A stretch of 64,000 nt of DNA from MAG-121220-bin8 sp002700465 (GCA_943789295.1 CALSTO010000003.1:186001-250000), one strand, 5' to 3'; positions 18,177 through 28,739 are shown, numbered from the stretch's first letter. Notes: generated by a model from the sequence alone, not told the origin. A program made the numbers and translations.

Positions 18177-20987
18177 ATGAAATATTTATACACCACATTA
18201 TTCTCACTATTATTGTCAACAGTTTTTTCTCAAGTTTCCACAAGTTCTAAGGACATCCTAGAAAGCTTGAATATTCAAAATGAATTAATCAAAAATTCGT
18301 TAGTAAAAAATTTAGAATTCAAAAATATTGGACCTAGTATAATGAGCGGAAGGGTAACCGATATTGAGGTAAATCCTAATAATCCCTCAGAATTTTACGT
18401 CGCATATGCATCTGGCGGACTTTGGCATACAGTTAATAACGGTAATACATTTAATCCCATAATGGACAATTCTAATACTCAAAATGTTGGAGATTTTGAT
18501 GTTGATTGGAATACTAGGTTAATAGTTGTTGGTACTGGAGAAAACAACTCTTCAAGATCATCATATGCCGGAATTGGGATTTTAAAATCTTCTGACAATG
18601 GTAAAACTTGGATAAACATAGGTTTGAATGATTCTCATCACATCGGAAAAGTTATGATAAATCCTATTAATCCAAATGAAATAGTCGTTGCTGCTTTAGG
18701 GCATTTGTACTCAAAAAATAAAGAAAGAGGAATATTTAAAACTTTAGATGGAGGTATTTCCTGGAAAAACACTTTATATATAGATGATAATACAGGAATA
18801 ATAGATTTAGATATAACACCAAATAATTTTAAAATTCAATATGCATCTTCATGGGAAAAATCAAGACAAGCTTGGGACTTTAATGGAAACGGCGAGAATT
18901 CAGGGATTTATAAATCTGTTGATTCAGGAAATACATGGAAATTAATTTCTACAAAAAAAAGCGGATTTCCAATTGGAAATGGAGTTGGAAGAATTGGTTT
19001 AGCAGTTTTTGATAGCAATACTATTTATGCAGTTGTTGATAATCAATTTAGACGTCCTAAAAATAAAATTTCAGTTGATAAGATTGAACTGACAAAGAAT
19101 TATTTTGGATCGATCTCTAAGGAAGAATTTTTAAAAACAGATGAATTAAAATTAGACAGATTTCTGAAATCAAATAATTTCCCAAAAAAATATAATTCAA
19201 AAAAGATTAAAGGATTAGTAAAAGCGGATTCTATAAAGCCATCTGATTTAAAACTTTATTTAGAAGATGCAAATACAGTTATGTTTGAAACTCCAATTAT
19301 CGGAGCTCAAGTTTATAGAAGTAATGATGGCGGACTAAACTGGACTTTAAAAAATTCATATTATTTGGATAGGCTTTACAATACATATGGATATTATTTT
19401 GGAAAAATACATGTTTCACCAGTAAATAAAAATCATATTTATATTTATGGTGTCCCATTTATAAAATCAACAGATGGTGGAATTACATATAAATCTATTG
19501 ATTATCCAAATGTTCACGTGGATCATCACGATTTATGGATAAATCCAAAAAACCCAAATCATTTAATAAATGGAAACGATGGTGGTGTAAACATTAGTTA
19601 TGATAACGGAGAAAATTGGTTAAAATTAAATCAACCAAGTGTTGGACAATTTTATACAATTAACGTAGACGATGAAACTCCGTATAATGTATATGGAGGT
19701 CTTCAAGACAATGGGGTTTGGATGGCTAGCAGTAATTCAAAAGAAAGTTTAAGATGGCATCAAACTGGACATAATAACTGGAAATCTATAATGGGAGGAG
19801 ATGGAATGCAGGTTCAAATTGATAATAGAGATTCAAACATCATATATACAGGATCTCAGTTTGGGGTTTATTACAGAATTAATAAATCTAAAAGAACATA
19901 CATAAAACCAAAACATGATCTAGGAGAGTCTCCTTTAAGATTCAATTGGCAAACACCAATTTTACTCTCTTCACACAATCAAGACATATTGTATTTAGGT
20001 AGTAATAAACTTCATGTTTCTTATAATAGGGGTGATAAATGGTCTTTTAAATCTAAGGATTTAACAAATGGAATTAAAAAAGGAAATGTCCCTTATGGAA
20101 CTTTGTCATCAATTGATGAATCAATTTTTAAATTCGGAAAACTAGTTACTGGATCAGATGACGGTCTAGTTCAGCTATCAAATGATGGGGGAAATAATTG
20201 GAAAATAATTTCTAGAAATTTGCCTAAAAACATGTGGGTCAGTAGGGTTGTTTTTTCAAAACACAAAGAAAACAGGATATATGTTTCTTTAAATGGATAT
20301 AGGTTTGATGATTTTAAACCATACGTTTTTGTTACTGAAGACAATGGGGAAAACTGGAAATCTATACATTCAAATTTGCCAATTTCATCTGTAAATGTAA
20401 TCAAAGAAGATCCTTATTATGAAGATTTACTTTATCTAGGAACTGATAATGGAGTCTACATGAGTTTTGATAAAGGATTGAGTTGGAATTCTTTTAATAA
20501 TGGTTTACAAAAAGTAGCTACGCATGATCTGGTTATACAAAAAAGAGCAAAAGATTTATTAATTGGTACACACGGAAGATCAATTTATAAAATGGATTTG
20601 TCTATTATTTATTCTTTTCTTGAAAAAAGAAATTTAAAACAAAACCATTTCATAATTCCAAATGATATTAATTTCTCCTCTAGATGGGGAAAAAGAACAT
20701 ACAATTGGTCTGAGTTTAATTTACCTAGGCATTACTTTAATTTATATTCCATCAAAGATCAATACCTAACTATGAAGCTTTTAGACAGTGATAAAAGTTT
20801 AATTTATAAAATGAAATTAAATTTAGAAGAAGGGTTTCAAAAAGTAGATTTACCGATAGTATATCCAAATAAAAAAATGGGTAAAAAAAATAAAATTAAA
20901 CAATCAGATGACGGTAAATTTTATTTAAAAAAGGGACAATATGAAATAGTGATTGGAGAAGTATCAGAAAAGTTTGATATAAAATAA
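18177..20987 (+). CDS. exported sortilin/BNR-repeat (glycosyl-hydrolase-annotated) protein
   Basis: A 936-residue exported protein with an N-terminal signal (about residues 1-18, ending FSQ). Many Asp-box/BNR-type repeats of the form S-x-D-G-G-x-x-W can be seen, for example KSSDNGKTW, KTLDGGISW, KSVDSGNTW, RSNDGGLNW, VTEDNGENW and SFDKGLSW. This indicates a VPS10/sortilin-like beta-propeller. Such Bacteroidota proteins are commonly named glycosyl hydrolases, but no catalytic residue can be assigned here and the activity is unknown. No C-terminal sorting domain is obvious. It stands alone between the divergent pepP and sdhC. Confidence 0.85.
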   Translation: MKYLYTTLFSLLLSTVFSQVSTSSKDILESLNIQNELIKNSLVKNLEFKNIGPSIMSGRVTDIEVNPNNPSEFYVAYASGGLWHTVNNGNTFNPIMDNSNTQNVGDFDVDWNTRLIVVGTGENNSSRSSYAGIGILKSSDNGKTWINIGLNDSHHIGKVMINPINPNEIVVAALGHLYSKNKERGIFKTLDGGISWKNTLYIDDNTGIIDLDITPNNFKIQYASSWEKSRQAWDFNGNGENSGIYKSVDSGNTWKLISTKKSGFPIGNGVGRIGLAVFDSNTIYAVVDNQFRRPKNKISVDKIELTKNYFGSISKEEFLKTDELKLDRFLKSNNFPKKYNSKKIKGLVKADSIKPSDLKLYLEDANTVMFETPIIGAQVYRSNDGGLNWTLKNSYYLDRLYNTYGYYFGKIHVSPVNKNHIYIYGVPFIKSTDGGITYKSIDYPNVHVDHHDLWINPKNPNHLINGNDGGVNISYDNGENWLKLNQPSVGQFYTINVDDETPYNVYGGLQDNGVWMASSNSKESLRWHQTGHNNWKSIMGGDGMQVQIDNRDSNIIYTGSQFGVYYRINKSKRTYIKPKHDLGESPLRFNWQTPILLSSHNQDILYLGSNKLHVSYNRGDKWSFKSKDLTNGIKKGNVPYGTLSSIDESIFKFGKLVTGSDDGLVQLSNDGGNNWKIISRNLPKNMWVSRVVFSKHKENRIYVSLNGYRFDDFKPYVFVTEDNGENWKSIHSNLPISSVNVIKEDPYYEDLLYLGTDNGVYMSFDKGLSWNSFNNGLQKVATHDLVIQKRAKDLLIGTHGRSIYKMDLSIIYSFLEKRNLKQNHFIIPNDINFSSRWGKRTYNWSEFNLPRHYFNLYSIKDQYLTMKLLDSDKSLIYKMKLNLEEGFQKVDLPIVYPNKKMGKKNKIKQSDDGKFYLKKGQYEIVIGEVSEKFDIK

Positions 20988-21001
20988 ATGTTAAGTTTTT
21001 A

Positions 21002-21032
21002 TTGCCTTGTATCGGCTCATAGGTTAATTTTG
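21002..21032 (+). promoter_or_regulatory. promoter of the sdhCAB operon
   Basis: A -33 TTG (21002-21004), a 20-base spacer and a -7 TAATTTTG (21025-21032) fit the Bacteroidota consensus. The predicted start is near 21037, giving a leader of about 20 bases before the sdhC ATG. Confidence 0.65.
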
Positions 21033-21057
21033 TTTAGTAATTATTTATAATTCAGTA

Positions 21058-21717
21058 ATGAGTAATGTAATTCAAGCTTCAATAATTAAAAAAATAGCAA
21101 TGGCTGTTTCAGGGCTTTTTTTAATTATTTTTCTATTTCAACACTTTATAATCAACATTACATCTGTTTTTAGTGAATCAATTTTTAATCAATTTTCTCA
21201 CTTTATGGGATCAAACTTTGTTGTACAATTTATTGCACAACCCATTTTAATTTTTGGAGTAATTTTTCATTTTGTTATGGGTTTTGTTTTAGATTTTCAA
21301 AACAGATCATCTAGAAAAATAAAATATGTAAAGTATAAGGGTTCAAGTAACGCAAGTTGGATGTCTAGAAATATGATTATCTCAGGAGCTGTAGTCTTAT
21401 CATTTTTAATTTTACATTTTTATGATTTTTGGATTCCAGAAATGAATTATAAGTATGTTGAGTTTTTACCAGACGATCCAAATAGATATTATGATGAATT
21501 ATCTCATAAATTTGAAGATTTGGTGAAAGTTGTTTTATACGTTATTTCTTTTGGGTTCTTATCTCTTCACCTTTTACATGGTTTTTCCTCAGCTTTCCAG
21601 TCGATGGGTATTAATAATAAATACAATTATTTAGTAAAAACCTTTACAATTATATATGCTATAGGAATTCCTTTAGGATTTAGTTTTATTGCAATTTTTC
21701 ATTATTTAAATAATTAA
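21058..21717 (+). CDS. sdhC: succinate dehydrogenase cytochrome b subunit
   Basis: A 219-residue membrane anchor with five hydrophobic helices, the single-subunit type (as in Wolinella and Bacillus) rather than the SdhC/SdhD pair. Several helix histidines (for example in LFQHFIINIT, FHFVMGF, LHFYDFW, LHLLHGFSSAFQ) are candidates for ligation of two b hemes. It passes electrons between SdhB and the quinone pool. It is the first gene of the sdhCAB operon, 3 bases before sdhA. Confidence 0.94.
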   Translation: MSNVIQASIIKKIAMAVSGLFLIIFLFQHFIINITSVFSESIFNQFSHFMGSNFVVQFIAQPILIFGVIFHFVMGFVLDFQNRSSRKIKYVKYKGSSNASWMSRNMIISGAVVLSFLILHFYDFWIPEMNYKYVEFLPDDPNRYYDELSHKFEDLVKVVLYVISFGFLSLHLLHGFSSAFQSMGINNKYNYLVKTFTIIYAIGIPLGFSFIAIFHYLNN

Positions 21718-21720
21718 GAT

Positions 21721-23724
21721 ATGTCTAAAGTAAAAGCTAAAATCCCTGAAGGTCCAATTTCAAAAAAATGGACAAATCATAAGAATAATATACGTTTAGT
21801 AAGCCCTGCAAACAAAAGATTAATCGATGTAATTGTAGTTGGAACCGGATTAGCTGGAGGTTCTGCTGCCGCTACTTTAGCTGAATTGGGCTACAACGTT
21901 AAAGCGTTTTGCTTCCAAGATTCACCACGAAGAGCTCATTCTATTGCAGCTCAAGGAGGAATTAATGCTGCAAAAAATTATCAAGGTGACGGAGATTCAA
22001 TTCACAGGCTTTTTTATGATACTGTTAAGGGTGGAGATTATAGATCAAGAGAAGCAAATGTCTACAGGTTAGCGGAAGTATCAGCAAATATTATTGACCA
22101 GTGTGTAGCTCAAGGGGTACCTTTTGCTCGAGACTATGGAGGACTTTTAGACAATAGATCGTTTGGAGGAGTTTTAGTTTCCAGAACATTTTATGCTAAA
22201 GGACAAACAGGCCAACAATTATTACTTGGAGCCTATTCTGCTATGAACAGACAAATTGCTAGAGGAAAAATACAAATGTTTAATAGACATGAGATGATGG
22301 ATCTAGTTAAAATAGATGGAAAAGCCAGAGGAATTATTACTAGAAACCTCATCAACGGAAAAATAGAAAGACACTCAGCTCATGCAGTAGTTATAGCTTC
22401 AGGAGGTTACGGAAACTTATTTTATTTATCAACAAATGCAATGGGAAGTAACGTTTCTGCTTCATGGAAAATACATAAAAAAGGTGCGTATTTTGCTAAT
22501 CCATGTTTTACTCAAATTCACCCTACTTGTATTCCGGTTTCTGGCGATCATCAATCAAAATTAACTTTGATGTCGGAGTCTCTCAGAAATGATGGTAGAA
22601 TCTGGGTTCCAAAATCAAAAAGTGACTCAATTGCTATAAGAGAAGGCAGATTAAAACCAGTAGATTTGTCTGAAGACAAAAGAGATTATTATTTAGAAAG
22701 AAGATATCCTGCTTTTGGAAATTTAGTTCCAAGAGATGTAGCTTCTAGAGCTGCAAAAGAAAGATGTGATTCTGGTTTTGGAATAAATAAAACAGGAGAA
22801 GCTGTATTTTTAGACTTTGCTTCTGCTATAATAAGATACGGAAAAGAAAAAGCTCATTTAAAAGGATTAGATGAAGATAATTTAAGTTTAGTAAAGGATT
22901 TAGGAAAAGAAGTGATTAAATCAAAATATGGAAACTTATTTCAGATGTATGAAAAAATAGTTGATCAAAATCCATACGAAACTCCAATGATGATTTATCC
23001 CGCTGTTCATTATACAATGGGCGGTGTTTGGGTTGATTATAATTTAATGACGACAATTCCAGGATGTTTTGCAATTGGGGAAGCTAATTTTTCTGATCAT
23101 GGAGCTAACAGGTTAGGAGCTTCCGCACTTATGCAAGGATTAGCAGATGGATATTTTGTTCTTCCTTACACCATTGGAGATTATTTAGCTGATGATATTC
23201 GAACTGGTTCGATCTCAATAGATTGCAAAGAATTTGAAGAAGCCGAAAATGCTGTTAAAAACAAAATAGACTTATTAATCAATAATAAAGGGATTAAAAG
23301 TGTAGATTATTTCCATAAAAAATTGGGTAAAATTATTTGGAATAAATGCGGGATGTCTAGAAATGAGAAAGAACTAAAAGAAGCTATTGAAGAAATTCAA
23401 TTGCTTAGAAAAGATTTTTATAAAAACATTTCTGTTCCTGGCTCTGAAGATTCATTTAACGAACCCTTAGCCAAAGCAGTTAGAGTTTCAGATTTTCTTG
23501 AATTAGGAGAATTGTTTGCTAAAGACGCTTTGGAAAGATCGGAATCATGTGGAGGTCATTTTAGGGAAGAGTCTCAAACTAAAGAAGGAGAAGCCTTAAG
23601 AGATGACACAAACTTTACTTTTGTTTCCGCTTGGGAAAATAAAGGCGAACCATCAGAAGCTGTTTTACACAAAGAGGATTTGATTTATGAAAATATAGAA
23701 TTAAAAACTAGATCTTATAAATAG
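21721..23724 (+). CDS. sdhA: succinate dehydrogenase/fumarate reductase flavoprotein subunit
   Basis: The catalytic subunit of complex II (667 residues), which oxidises succinate to fumarate. The FAD-binding dinucleotide fold VVGTGLAGGSAAATLAELGY is near residue 37, and RAHSIAAQGGINAAKN contains the His expected to bind FAD covalently. The capping-domain and active-site segments (HPTCIP, RRYPAFGNLVPRDVASRA, GGVWVDYN, GANRLGASALMQGLADG) are intact. It is located between sdhC and sdhB with gaps of 3 and 1 bases. Confidence 0.97.
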   Translation: MSKVKAKIPEGPISKKWTNHKNNIRLVSPANKRLIDVIVVGTGLAGGSAAATLAELGYNVKAFCFQDSPRRAHSIAAQGGINAAKNYQGDGDSIHRLFYDTVKGGDYRSREANVYRLAEVSANIIDQCVAQGVPFARDYGGLLDNRSFGGVLVSRTFYAKGQTGQQLLLGAYSAMNRQIARGKIQMFNRHEMMDLVKIDGKARGIITRNLINGKIERHSAHAVVIASGGYGNLFYLSTNAMGSNVSASWKIHKKGAYFANPCFTQIHPTCIPVSGDHQSKLTLMSESLRNDGRIWVPKSKSDSIAIREGRLKPVDLSEDKRDYYLERRYPAFGNLVPRDVASRAAKERCDSGFGINKTGEAVFLDFASAIIRYGKEKAHLKGLDEDNLSLVKDLGKEVIKSKYGNLFQMYEKIVDQNPYETPMMIYPAVHYTMGGVWVDYNLMTTIPGCFAIGEANFSDHGANRLGASALMQGLADGYFVLPYTIGDYLADDIRTGSISIDCKEFEEAENAVKNKIDLLINNKGIKSVDYFHKKLGKIIWNKCGMSRNEKELKEAIEEIQLLRKDFYKNISVPGSEDSFNEPLAKAVRVSDFLELGELFAKDALERSESCGGHFREESQTKEGEALRDDTNFTFVSAWENKGEPSEAVLHKEDLIYENIELKTRSYK

Positions 23725-23725
23725 G

Positions 23726-24472
23726 ATGAAACTTAAATTAAAAATTTGGCGTCAAAAAAATTCTAACGATAAAGGTAAAATTGTTTCTTACGACATAGAA
23801 AATATTTCTCCTGACATGTCATTTTTAGAAATGATGGATGTTCTCAACGAACAATTGACAGCTAAAGGAATTGATCCCGTAGCTTTTGATCACGATTGTA
23901 GAGAGGGAATATGCGGTTCTTGTTCAATGTTTATTAACGGAGAAGCACACGGACCAGACAGATTTGTTACAACATGTCAGTTGCACATGAGAAAATTTAA
24001 AGATGGAGATACGATCCATATTGAACCGTTCAGAGCAAATTCTTTTCCAGTTATAAAAGATTTAGTTGTTGATCGCTCTTCATTTGATAGAATTCAACAT
24101 GCAGGAGGGTATATTTCTGTAAACACATCAGGGAATACTCAAGACGCTAATGCTATTCCAATAGAAAAAAATAGTGCAGATAAAGCATTTGATGCTGCTA
24201 CTTGTATTGGATGTGGAGCCTGTGTCGCTACTTGTAAAAATTCAAGTGCAATGTTATTCGTTTCGGCTAAAGTATCTCAGTTTTCTCTTCTTCCTCAGGG
24301 AAAAGTAGAGGCTAATGATAGAGTTTTGAACATGGTAAAACAAATGGATGAAGAAGGGTTTGGTAACTGTACAAACACTGGAGCGTGTGAAGTAGAATGT
24401 CCTAAAGGAATATCTTTAGAGAATATAGCAAGAATGAATAGAGATTTCTTGAAAGCTAAAATTTCATCTTAG
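23726..24472 (+). CDS. sdhB: succinate dehydrogenase iron-sulfur subunit
   Basis: This 248-residue subunit carries electrons from FAD to the membrane subunit. The [2Fe-2S] ligands are in the N-terminal domain, CREGICGSCSMFING (about residues 52-66) with a further Cys in TTCQLHMR. The C-terminal domain has CIGCGACVATCKNS and CTNTGACEVECPKG for the [4Fe-4S] and [3Fe-4S] clusters. It is the last gene of the operon and ends 8 bases from a convergent gene, with no visible hairpin terminator. Confidence 0.96.
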   Translation: MKLKLKIWRQKNSNDKGKIVSYDIENISPDMSFLEMMDVLNEQLTAKGIDPVAFDHDCREGICGSCSMFINGEAHGPDRFVTTCQLHMRKFKDGDTIHIEPFRANSFPVIKDLVVDRSSFDRIQHAGGYISVNTSGNTQDANAIPIEKNSADKAFDAATCIGCGACVATCKNSSAMLFVSAKVSQFSLLPQGKVEANDRVLNMVKQMDEEGFGNCTNTGACEVECPKGISLENIARMNRDFLKAKISS

Positions 24473-24480
24473 ATATCAAA

Positions 24481-25512
24481 TCATTTTCTTAACACAAGTA
24501 AATGATCATCCATTACATTTCCCATTAAAATTAGATTTCCAAAGGGCGCGGCAACTGTAGATCCAGACATAGCTTGACCTGTTTCTAAATAAATGTTTTC
24601 TTTAATATAATTATTCTTTTCAATGTATTCTATTGCTATAATTTCTGATGGCGCAAATTTGTTGTTGCCTTTTGAATATGAATCAAAATGTAAAAGACTT
24701 GGATGAGCTCCTATCCAAAGCTTATCGTCTAAATCAAATTCAATATTATCTACGCCTGTTCCACAATAAATATTTTCAATAAAGGATAAAGAATTATTAG
24801 TGTTTTTGTTAAAAACTTTTATATAAAATTTTCGAGGAGAAGCTACAAAAAGTAGTTCTTTTTTTGAATCATAATTAATTCCATTAGCAAATGATATTCC
24901 GTTTGCAACTTCTTTGAAGTTCAATCCATCAAAAAAAATAACATTTGAAAGAGGTAACCCCAAATAATCTTCAGCTAAACGTAATATTCCATCTTTATAC
25001 TTGTGATCGTTAGTAAAATACAGACTAGTTTCATTAATTAAAACAACATCGTTTGGATTTGAAATCATTGGATTATCAAGGGTTTTAAAATGACTAAGTT
25101 TAGTTCCAACTAATTTAAAAATTTCTATGTATTCTTTTTCTATAGTATGGTTTACAACAGCAATTGTTGTAATACTGTCAGTTTTAAAAATTGAAATTCC
25201 ATGAGGAGCAAACGGTTTATTAAAATCTTTTGTTAAAAGAACAGGGTCTGATTCAATGTTTTTTAGATCGATATAATATAGACCTCCTTTTTCTTGTTCA
25301 TTTGCAGGAAAAGCTTTTCTTTTAGTTGAAGATACTATAGCAAAACTATCAATGTGATTTATTGTAATGTCTTCTGCTCCAACAACATTTATTTTAGTTA
25401 ATATTTCCCCATCAAACTTATTTTCAATTATTCTAAAATAACCTGTACTCCAAAAAATACTAAATATGTATAGTCCAAGAATAACCAAAATTAAGATGGA
25501 AATCTTTTTCAT
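24481..25512 (-). CDS. SMP-30/arylesterase-like beta-propeller protein
   Basis: A 343-residue protein with one N-terminal hydrophobic segment (about residues 4-20), so probably anchored in the membrane or exported. Motifs such as APHGISIF, SNPNDVVL, FANGINYDSKKELLFVAS and GTGVDNIEFDLDDKLWIGAHPSLL match the metal-binding propeller blades of paraoxonase/SMP-30/strictosidine-synthase-like enzymes. Lactonase or esterase activity is possible but not shown. Its start overlaps the end of the upstream lipoprotein gene by four bases (ATGA), indicating coupling. Confidence 0.75.
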   Translation of the reverse strand: MKKISILILVILGLYIFSIFWSTGYFRIIENKFDGEILTKINVVGAEDITINHIDSFAIVSSTKRKAFPANEQEKGGLYYIDLKNIESDPVLLTKDFNKPFAPHGISIFKTDSITTIAVVNHTIEKEYIEIFKLVGTKLSHFKTLDNPMISNPNDVVLINETSLYFTNDHKYKDGILRLAEDYLGLPLSNVIFFDGLNFKEVANGISFANGINYDSKKELLFVASPRKFYIKVFNKNTNNSLSFIENIYCGTGVDNIEFDLDDKLWIGAHPSLLHFDSYSKGNNKFAPSEIIAIEYIEKNNYIKENIYLETGQAMSGSTVAAPFGNLILMGNVMDDHLLVLRK

Positions 25513-27107
25513 TTTATAATAATTTTTTCTTCAAGTATCCAATTAGCTCTAATTATAAATTCTTCTTCGTGGTGAAATACTTTTTCAGGCTGTATTCTAT
25601 TTAAAAAACTTCCAGTATCCCAAATTTGATTTTTATTTTTGTCAAAAATGACTTTTACAAAATAATTAGCAGGTTTTAAATACTCAAAAATACAAGGATC
25701 ATCAAAAGAGTTTAACATTTTTTTTCTAATTACTTCATCTTTGTTGTTAGTTAAATGAACTATAACGGGATATTCTTTAATATTATTAAATCCAAGCTTT
25801 AATGTCCCGTAATCTGATCTGCTTTTGGTCTTAAACTTATAACTTATTGTATCGTTTGTAGTTTCTAGAAAATCAATAAATGCATTTGGATATAAATTCA
25901 CGATATAACTGTCATTTGGCAACAACTCAAAATCAAAATTTACATCAAATTTGTTTTCATCTATATTAGTTGTAAAAGGGATTAAAACAGAATCTTTATT
26001 TAAAACATTAATTTGATCTTTATTTACACTAGTTATAGGAATATTACTAAAAATTTTAAATTTTTCATTAAGATCTAAAACTGATTTTGTTGACGGATTA
26101 AGCGCTAAAGAATCTCTATCCATTTCTTTAAACTTCAATGTAAATTTTTCGTTATAAAGTCTAGATTTGACAACAAATTTTAAAGAATCGTATTCTTTAG
26201 TTTTAAACCAATAATTTAAAGTATCTGAATCTTTATTTTTAGTTACAATGGACTCTATTTTTTTTTGGTCAATCACTTCTATTTCAACATCTTCATGATT
26301 TCCTTTAAATCCAAATCCTATTCTGTTTTCTGTTTCTAAAAAGGGTTTAAAACTTTTAAAAGGAATTTCTTCTTTAAATAATTTTATATTGAGGCTATCC
26401 TTTGTAGGTAGATCAATGAATTGATCAACAAATCCAATTTTTTCAAATTCAGGATCAAATTTATAATTACTATTTTCATCTTTTAATGCTAATAATAAAT
26501 ATTTGCCTTTTTTTAAATTGGTCATTTTAAAGTTGGTCGAATCAAGGGAGCTTCCCACATAGTTTGGCAAACCATTATATATTATTGAATCACTATAATT
26601 TTCATTTATTGGATATAAAAAAGTAGAAATAAAATCGTCAGATTTTCTTTCAAGAGAGCTAGTAATATTACCTGAAACATATAATGAATCGACATATTCA
26701 CCAGTTGAAAAAGCATAACTAAAAAAAGGAAGTTTATTTTCTTCATTATTATCTACCACACTTTGACCAAAATTAAAAACATAAGTACTGTTTTTATCAA
26801 GTTGTTCTTTAATATCAATTTGAATATATTTTGATGCCCCAGATTGAGGACTAATTGAATAAAAGCTTTTGTCGATAGGAGGAGAAACAACAAGTTGTTT
26901 TCTGAAGTCCTTGAGTTTAATATATTCGTTAAAATAAAGCCTTATTCTATCTTTATTAAAATTAACAGAGTTCTCTTCTGGCTCAGCATTTAAAAGAACA
27001 GGAGGGTTTTCATCCTTAGGACCTCCATCTGGAATTCCTCTTTTAGCACAATTAATTAACGAGGAACAAAATAGAACCAGGAAAATTAATTTTATTTTTT
27101 TCATCAT
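25509..27107 (-). CDS. Ig-like (SbsA/Big_5-type) domain lipoprotein
   Basis: A 532-residue lipoprotein: an N-terminal signal followed by SLINCAK with the lipidation Cys at about residue 20. A segment IPDGGPKDENPPVLLNAEPEENSVNF and the following YFNEYIKL match the bacterial Ig-like (SbsA-type) domain found in many Bacteroidota surface lipoproteins. The rest looks beta-rich, with two or three repeats of about 120 residues. The function is unknown. It begins with two consecutive ATG codons and is coupled to the SMP-30-like gene. Confidence 0.8.
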   Translation of the reverse strand: MMKKIKLIFLVLFCSSLINCAKRGIPDGGPKDENPPVLLNAEPEENSVNFNKDRIRLYFNEYIKLKDFRKQLVVSPPIDKSFYSISPQSGASKYIQIDIKEQLDKNSTYVFNFGQSVVDNNEENKLPFFSYAFSTGEYVDSLYVSGNITSSLERKSDDFISTFLYPINENYSDSIIYNGLPNYVGSSLDSTNFKMTNLKKGKYLLLALKDENSNYKFDPEFEKIGFVDQFIDLPTKDSLNIKLFKEEIPFKSFKPFLETENRIGFGFKGNHEDVEIEVIDQKKIESIVTKNKDSDTLNYWFKTKEYDSLKFVVKSRLYNEKFTLKFKEMDRDSLALNPSTKSVLDLNEKFKIFSNIPITSVNKDQINVLNKDSVLIPFTTNIDENKFDVNFDFELLPNDSYIVNLYPNAFIDFLETTNDTISYKFKTKSRSDYGTLKLGFNNIKEYPVIVHLTNNKDEVIRKKMLNSFDDPCIFEYLKPANYFVKVIFDKNKNQIWDTGSFLNRIQPEKVFHHEEEFIIRANWILEEKIIIK

Positions 27108-27202
27108 TTGTAATAGATAAGCAAAATAACAATTATTTTCTCTAATTCTATTTTAATTGAATAAATAGAATTTATATAAAATTTAACTCTTATTTTTACA
27201 AT

Positions 27203-28738
27203 ATGAGTAAAGAAGATAAATTTAAAAAAGTAATCTCTCACGCAAAAGAATATGGATTTGTTTTTCAATCTAGCGACATCTATGATGGATTAAGTGCCGT
27301 TTATGACTATGGTCAAAACGGAACAGATCTTAAAAATAATATTAAGAATTACTGGCTAAAAGCAATGGTTCAGTTAAATGATAATATAGTTAATATTGAT
27401 TCTGCTATTTTAATGCACCCTAAAATATGGAAAGCTTCTGGTCATGTTGATGCATTTAATGATCCTTTAATTGACAACAAAGATTCAAAAAAAAGATACA
27501 GAGCTGATGTTCTAATTGAAGAATACCTTTCAAAAATTGATAATAAAATTCAAAAAGAAATTTCAAAAGCAAAAAAGAGATTTGGAGAAAATTTTGATCA
27601 AAAACAGTTTGTCTCTACAAATCCAAGAATTTTAAATTACAAAAATAATATCAAAGAGATCTCTAAAACTTTTAGTGAATCTTTGGAAAATGATGACCTT
27701 AAAGCTTTAAAAAAACTAATAGAAGATTTAGAAATTGCATGTCCTGTATCTGGTTCTAAAAATTGGACAGAGGTTAAACAATTTAATTTAATGTTTGGAA
27801 CTAAGCTAGGAGCATCTGCTGAAAGTGCTATGGATCTTTATTTAAGACCTGAAACCGCACAAGGTATTTTCGTAAATTTTTTAAATGTTCAAAAAACTAG
27901 TAGATTAAAAATTCCCTTTGGAATAGCTCAAATAGGTAAAGCCTTTAGAAATGAAATTGTTGCTAGACAATTTATATTCAGAATGAGAGAGTTTGAACAA
28001 ATGGAAATGCAGTTTTTTATCAAACCAGGCACTCAAAAAGAATGGTATGCAAAATGGAAAGAAAACAGATTAGCATGGCACCTTTCACTTGGATTAGGAG
28101 ATGATAATTACAGGTTTCACGATCATGACAAGCTTGCTCATTATGCTGACGCAGCATGTGATATAGAATTTAAATTTCCGTTTGGGTTTAAAGAACTTGA
28201 AGGTATTCATTCTAGGACAGACTTTGACCTTTCTAGTCATGAAAAATTTTCATCTAAAAAAATAAAATATTTTGATACGGCCGTTAATGAAAGTTATACT
28301 CCTTATGTTCTAGAAACATCAATAGGTTTAGATAGAATGTTTTTAGCTGTTTTTTCAAAATCTTTAACAGAAGAAAAACTGGATGATGGTTCTTTTAGGA
28401 CAGTCTTGAAATTTCCTAAAATTCTTGCCCCTAAAAAGGTTGCAGTTCTTCCTCTTGTGAAAAAAGACGGTCTTCCAGAACTATCAAAAAAAATATTAGA
28501 AGAATTTAAGTGGGATTATAATTCTATTTATGATGAAAAAGATGCTATAGGACGTAGATACAGAAGGCAAGACGCTTTAGGGACACCCTATTGTTTGACT
28601 GTAGATCATCAATCTCTTGAAAACGGAACAATTACTATTAGAGATAGAGACACAATGGTGCAAAATAGGTTAACTGTCCAGGAAATAAAAAATAAAATTT
28701 CTTCAGAACTTGATTTTAAATCATGGCTAAGATTCTAA
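27203..28738 (+). CDS. glyS: glycyl-tRNA synthetase (single-chain type)
   Basis: Charges tRNA-Gly. The 511-residue single-polypeptide alpha2-type enzyme, not the two-subunit GlyQS. Class II signatures are seen: FGTKLG...YLRPETAQGIFVNF, motif 2 PFGIAQIGKAFRNEIVARQFIFRMREFEQMEMQFF region, and motif 3 YVLETSIGLDRMFLAVF. The C-terminal anticodon-binding domain spans about 400-511 (AVLPLVKK...). It starts a rightward run with xth two bases downstream. Confidence 0.97.
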   Translation: MSKEDKFKKVISHAKEYGFVFQSSDIYDGLSAVYDYGQNGTDLKNNIKNYWLKAMVQLNDNIVNIDSAILMHPKIWKASGHVDAFNDPLIDNKDSKKRYRADVLIEEYLSKIDNKIQKEISKAKKRFGENFDQKQFVSTNPRILNYKNNIKEISKTFSESLENDDLKALKKLIEDLEIACPVSGSKNWTEVKQFNLMFGTKLGASAESAMDLYLRPETAQGIFVNFLNVQKTSRLKIPFGIAQIGKAFRNEIVARQFIFRMREFEQMEMQFFIKPGTQKEWYAKWKENRLAWHLSLGLGDDNYRFHDHDKLAHYADAACDIEFKFPFGFKELEGIHSRTDFDLSSHEKFSSKKIKYFDTAVNESYTPYVLETSIGLDRMFLAVFSKSLTEEKLDDGSFRTVLKFPKILAPKKVAVLPLVKKDGLPELSKKILEEFKWDYNSIYDEKDAIGRRYRRQDALGTPYCLTVDHQSLENGTITIRDRDTMVQNRLTVQEIKNKISSELDFKSWLRF

Positions 28739-28739
28739 T

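Noticed and set aside
18177..20987. Assignment of the BNR-repeat protein as a glycoside hydrolase or sialidase
   Set aside because: Only the repeat pattern is visible; no catalytic residues of a sialidase could be placed, so activity is left open.
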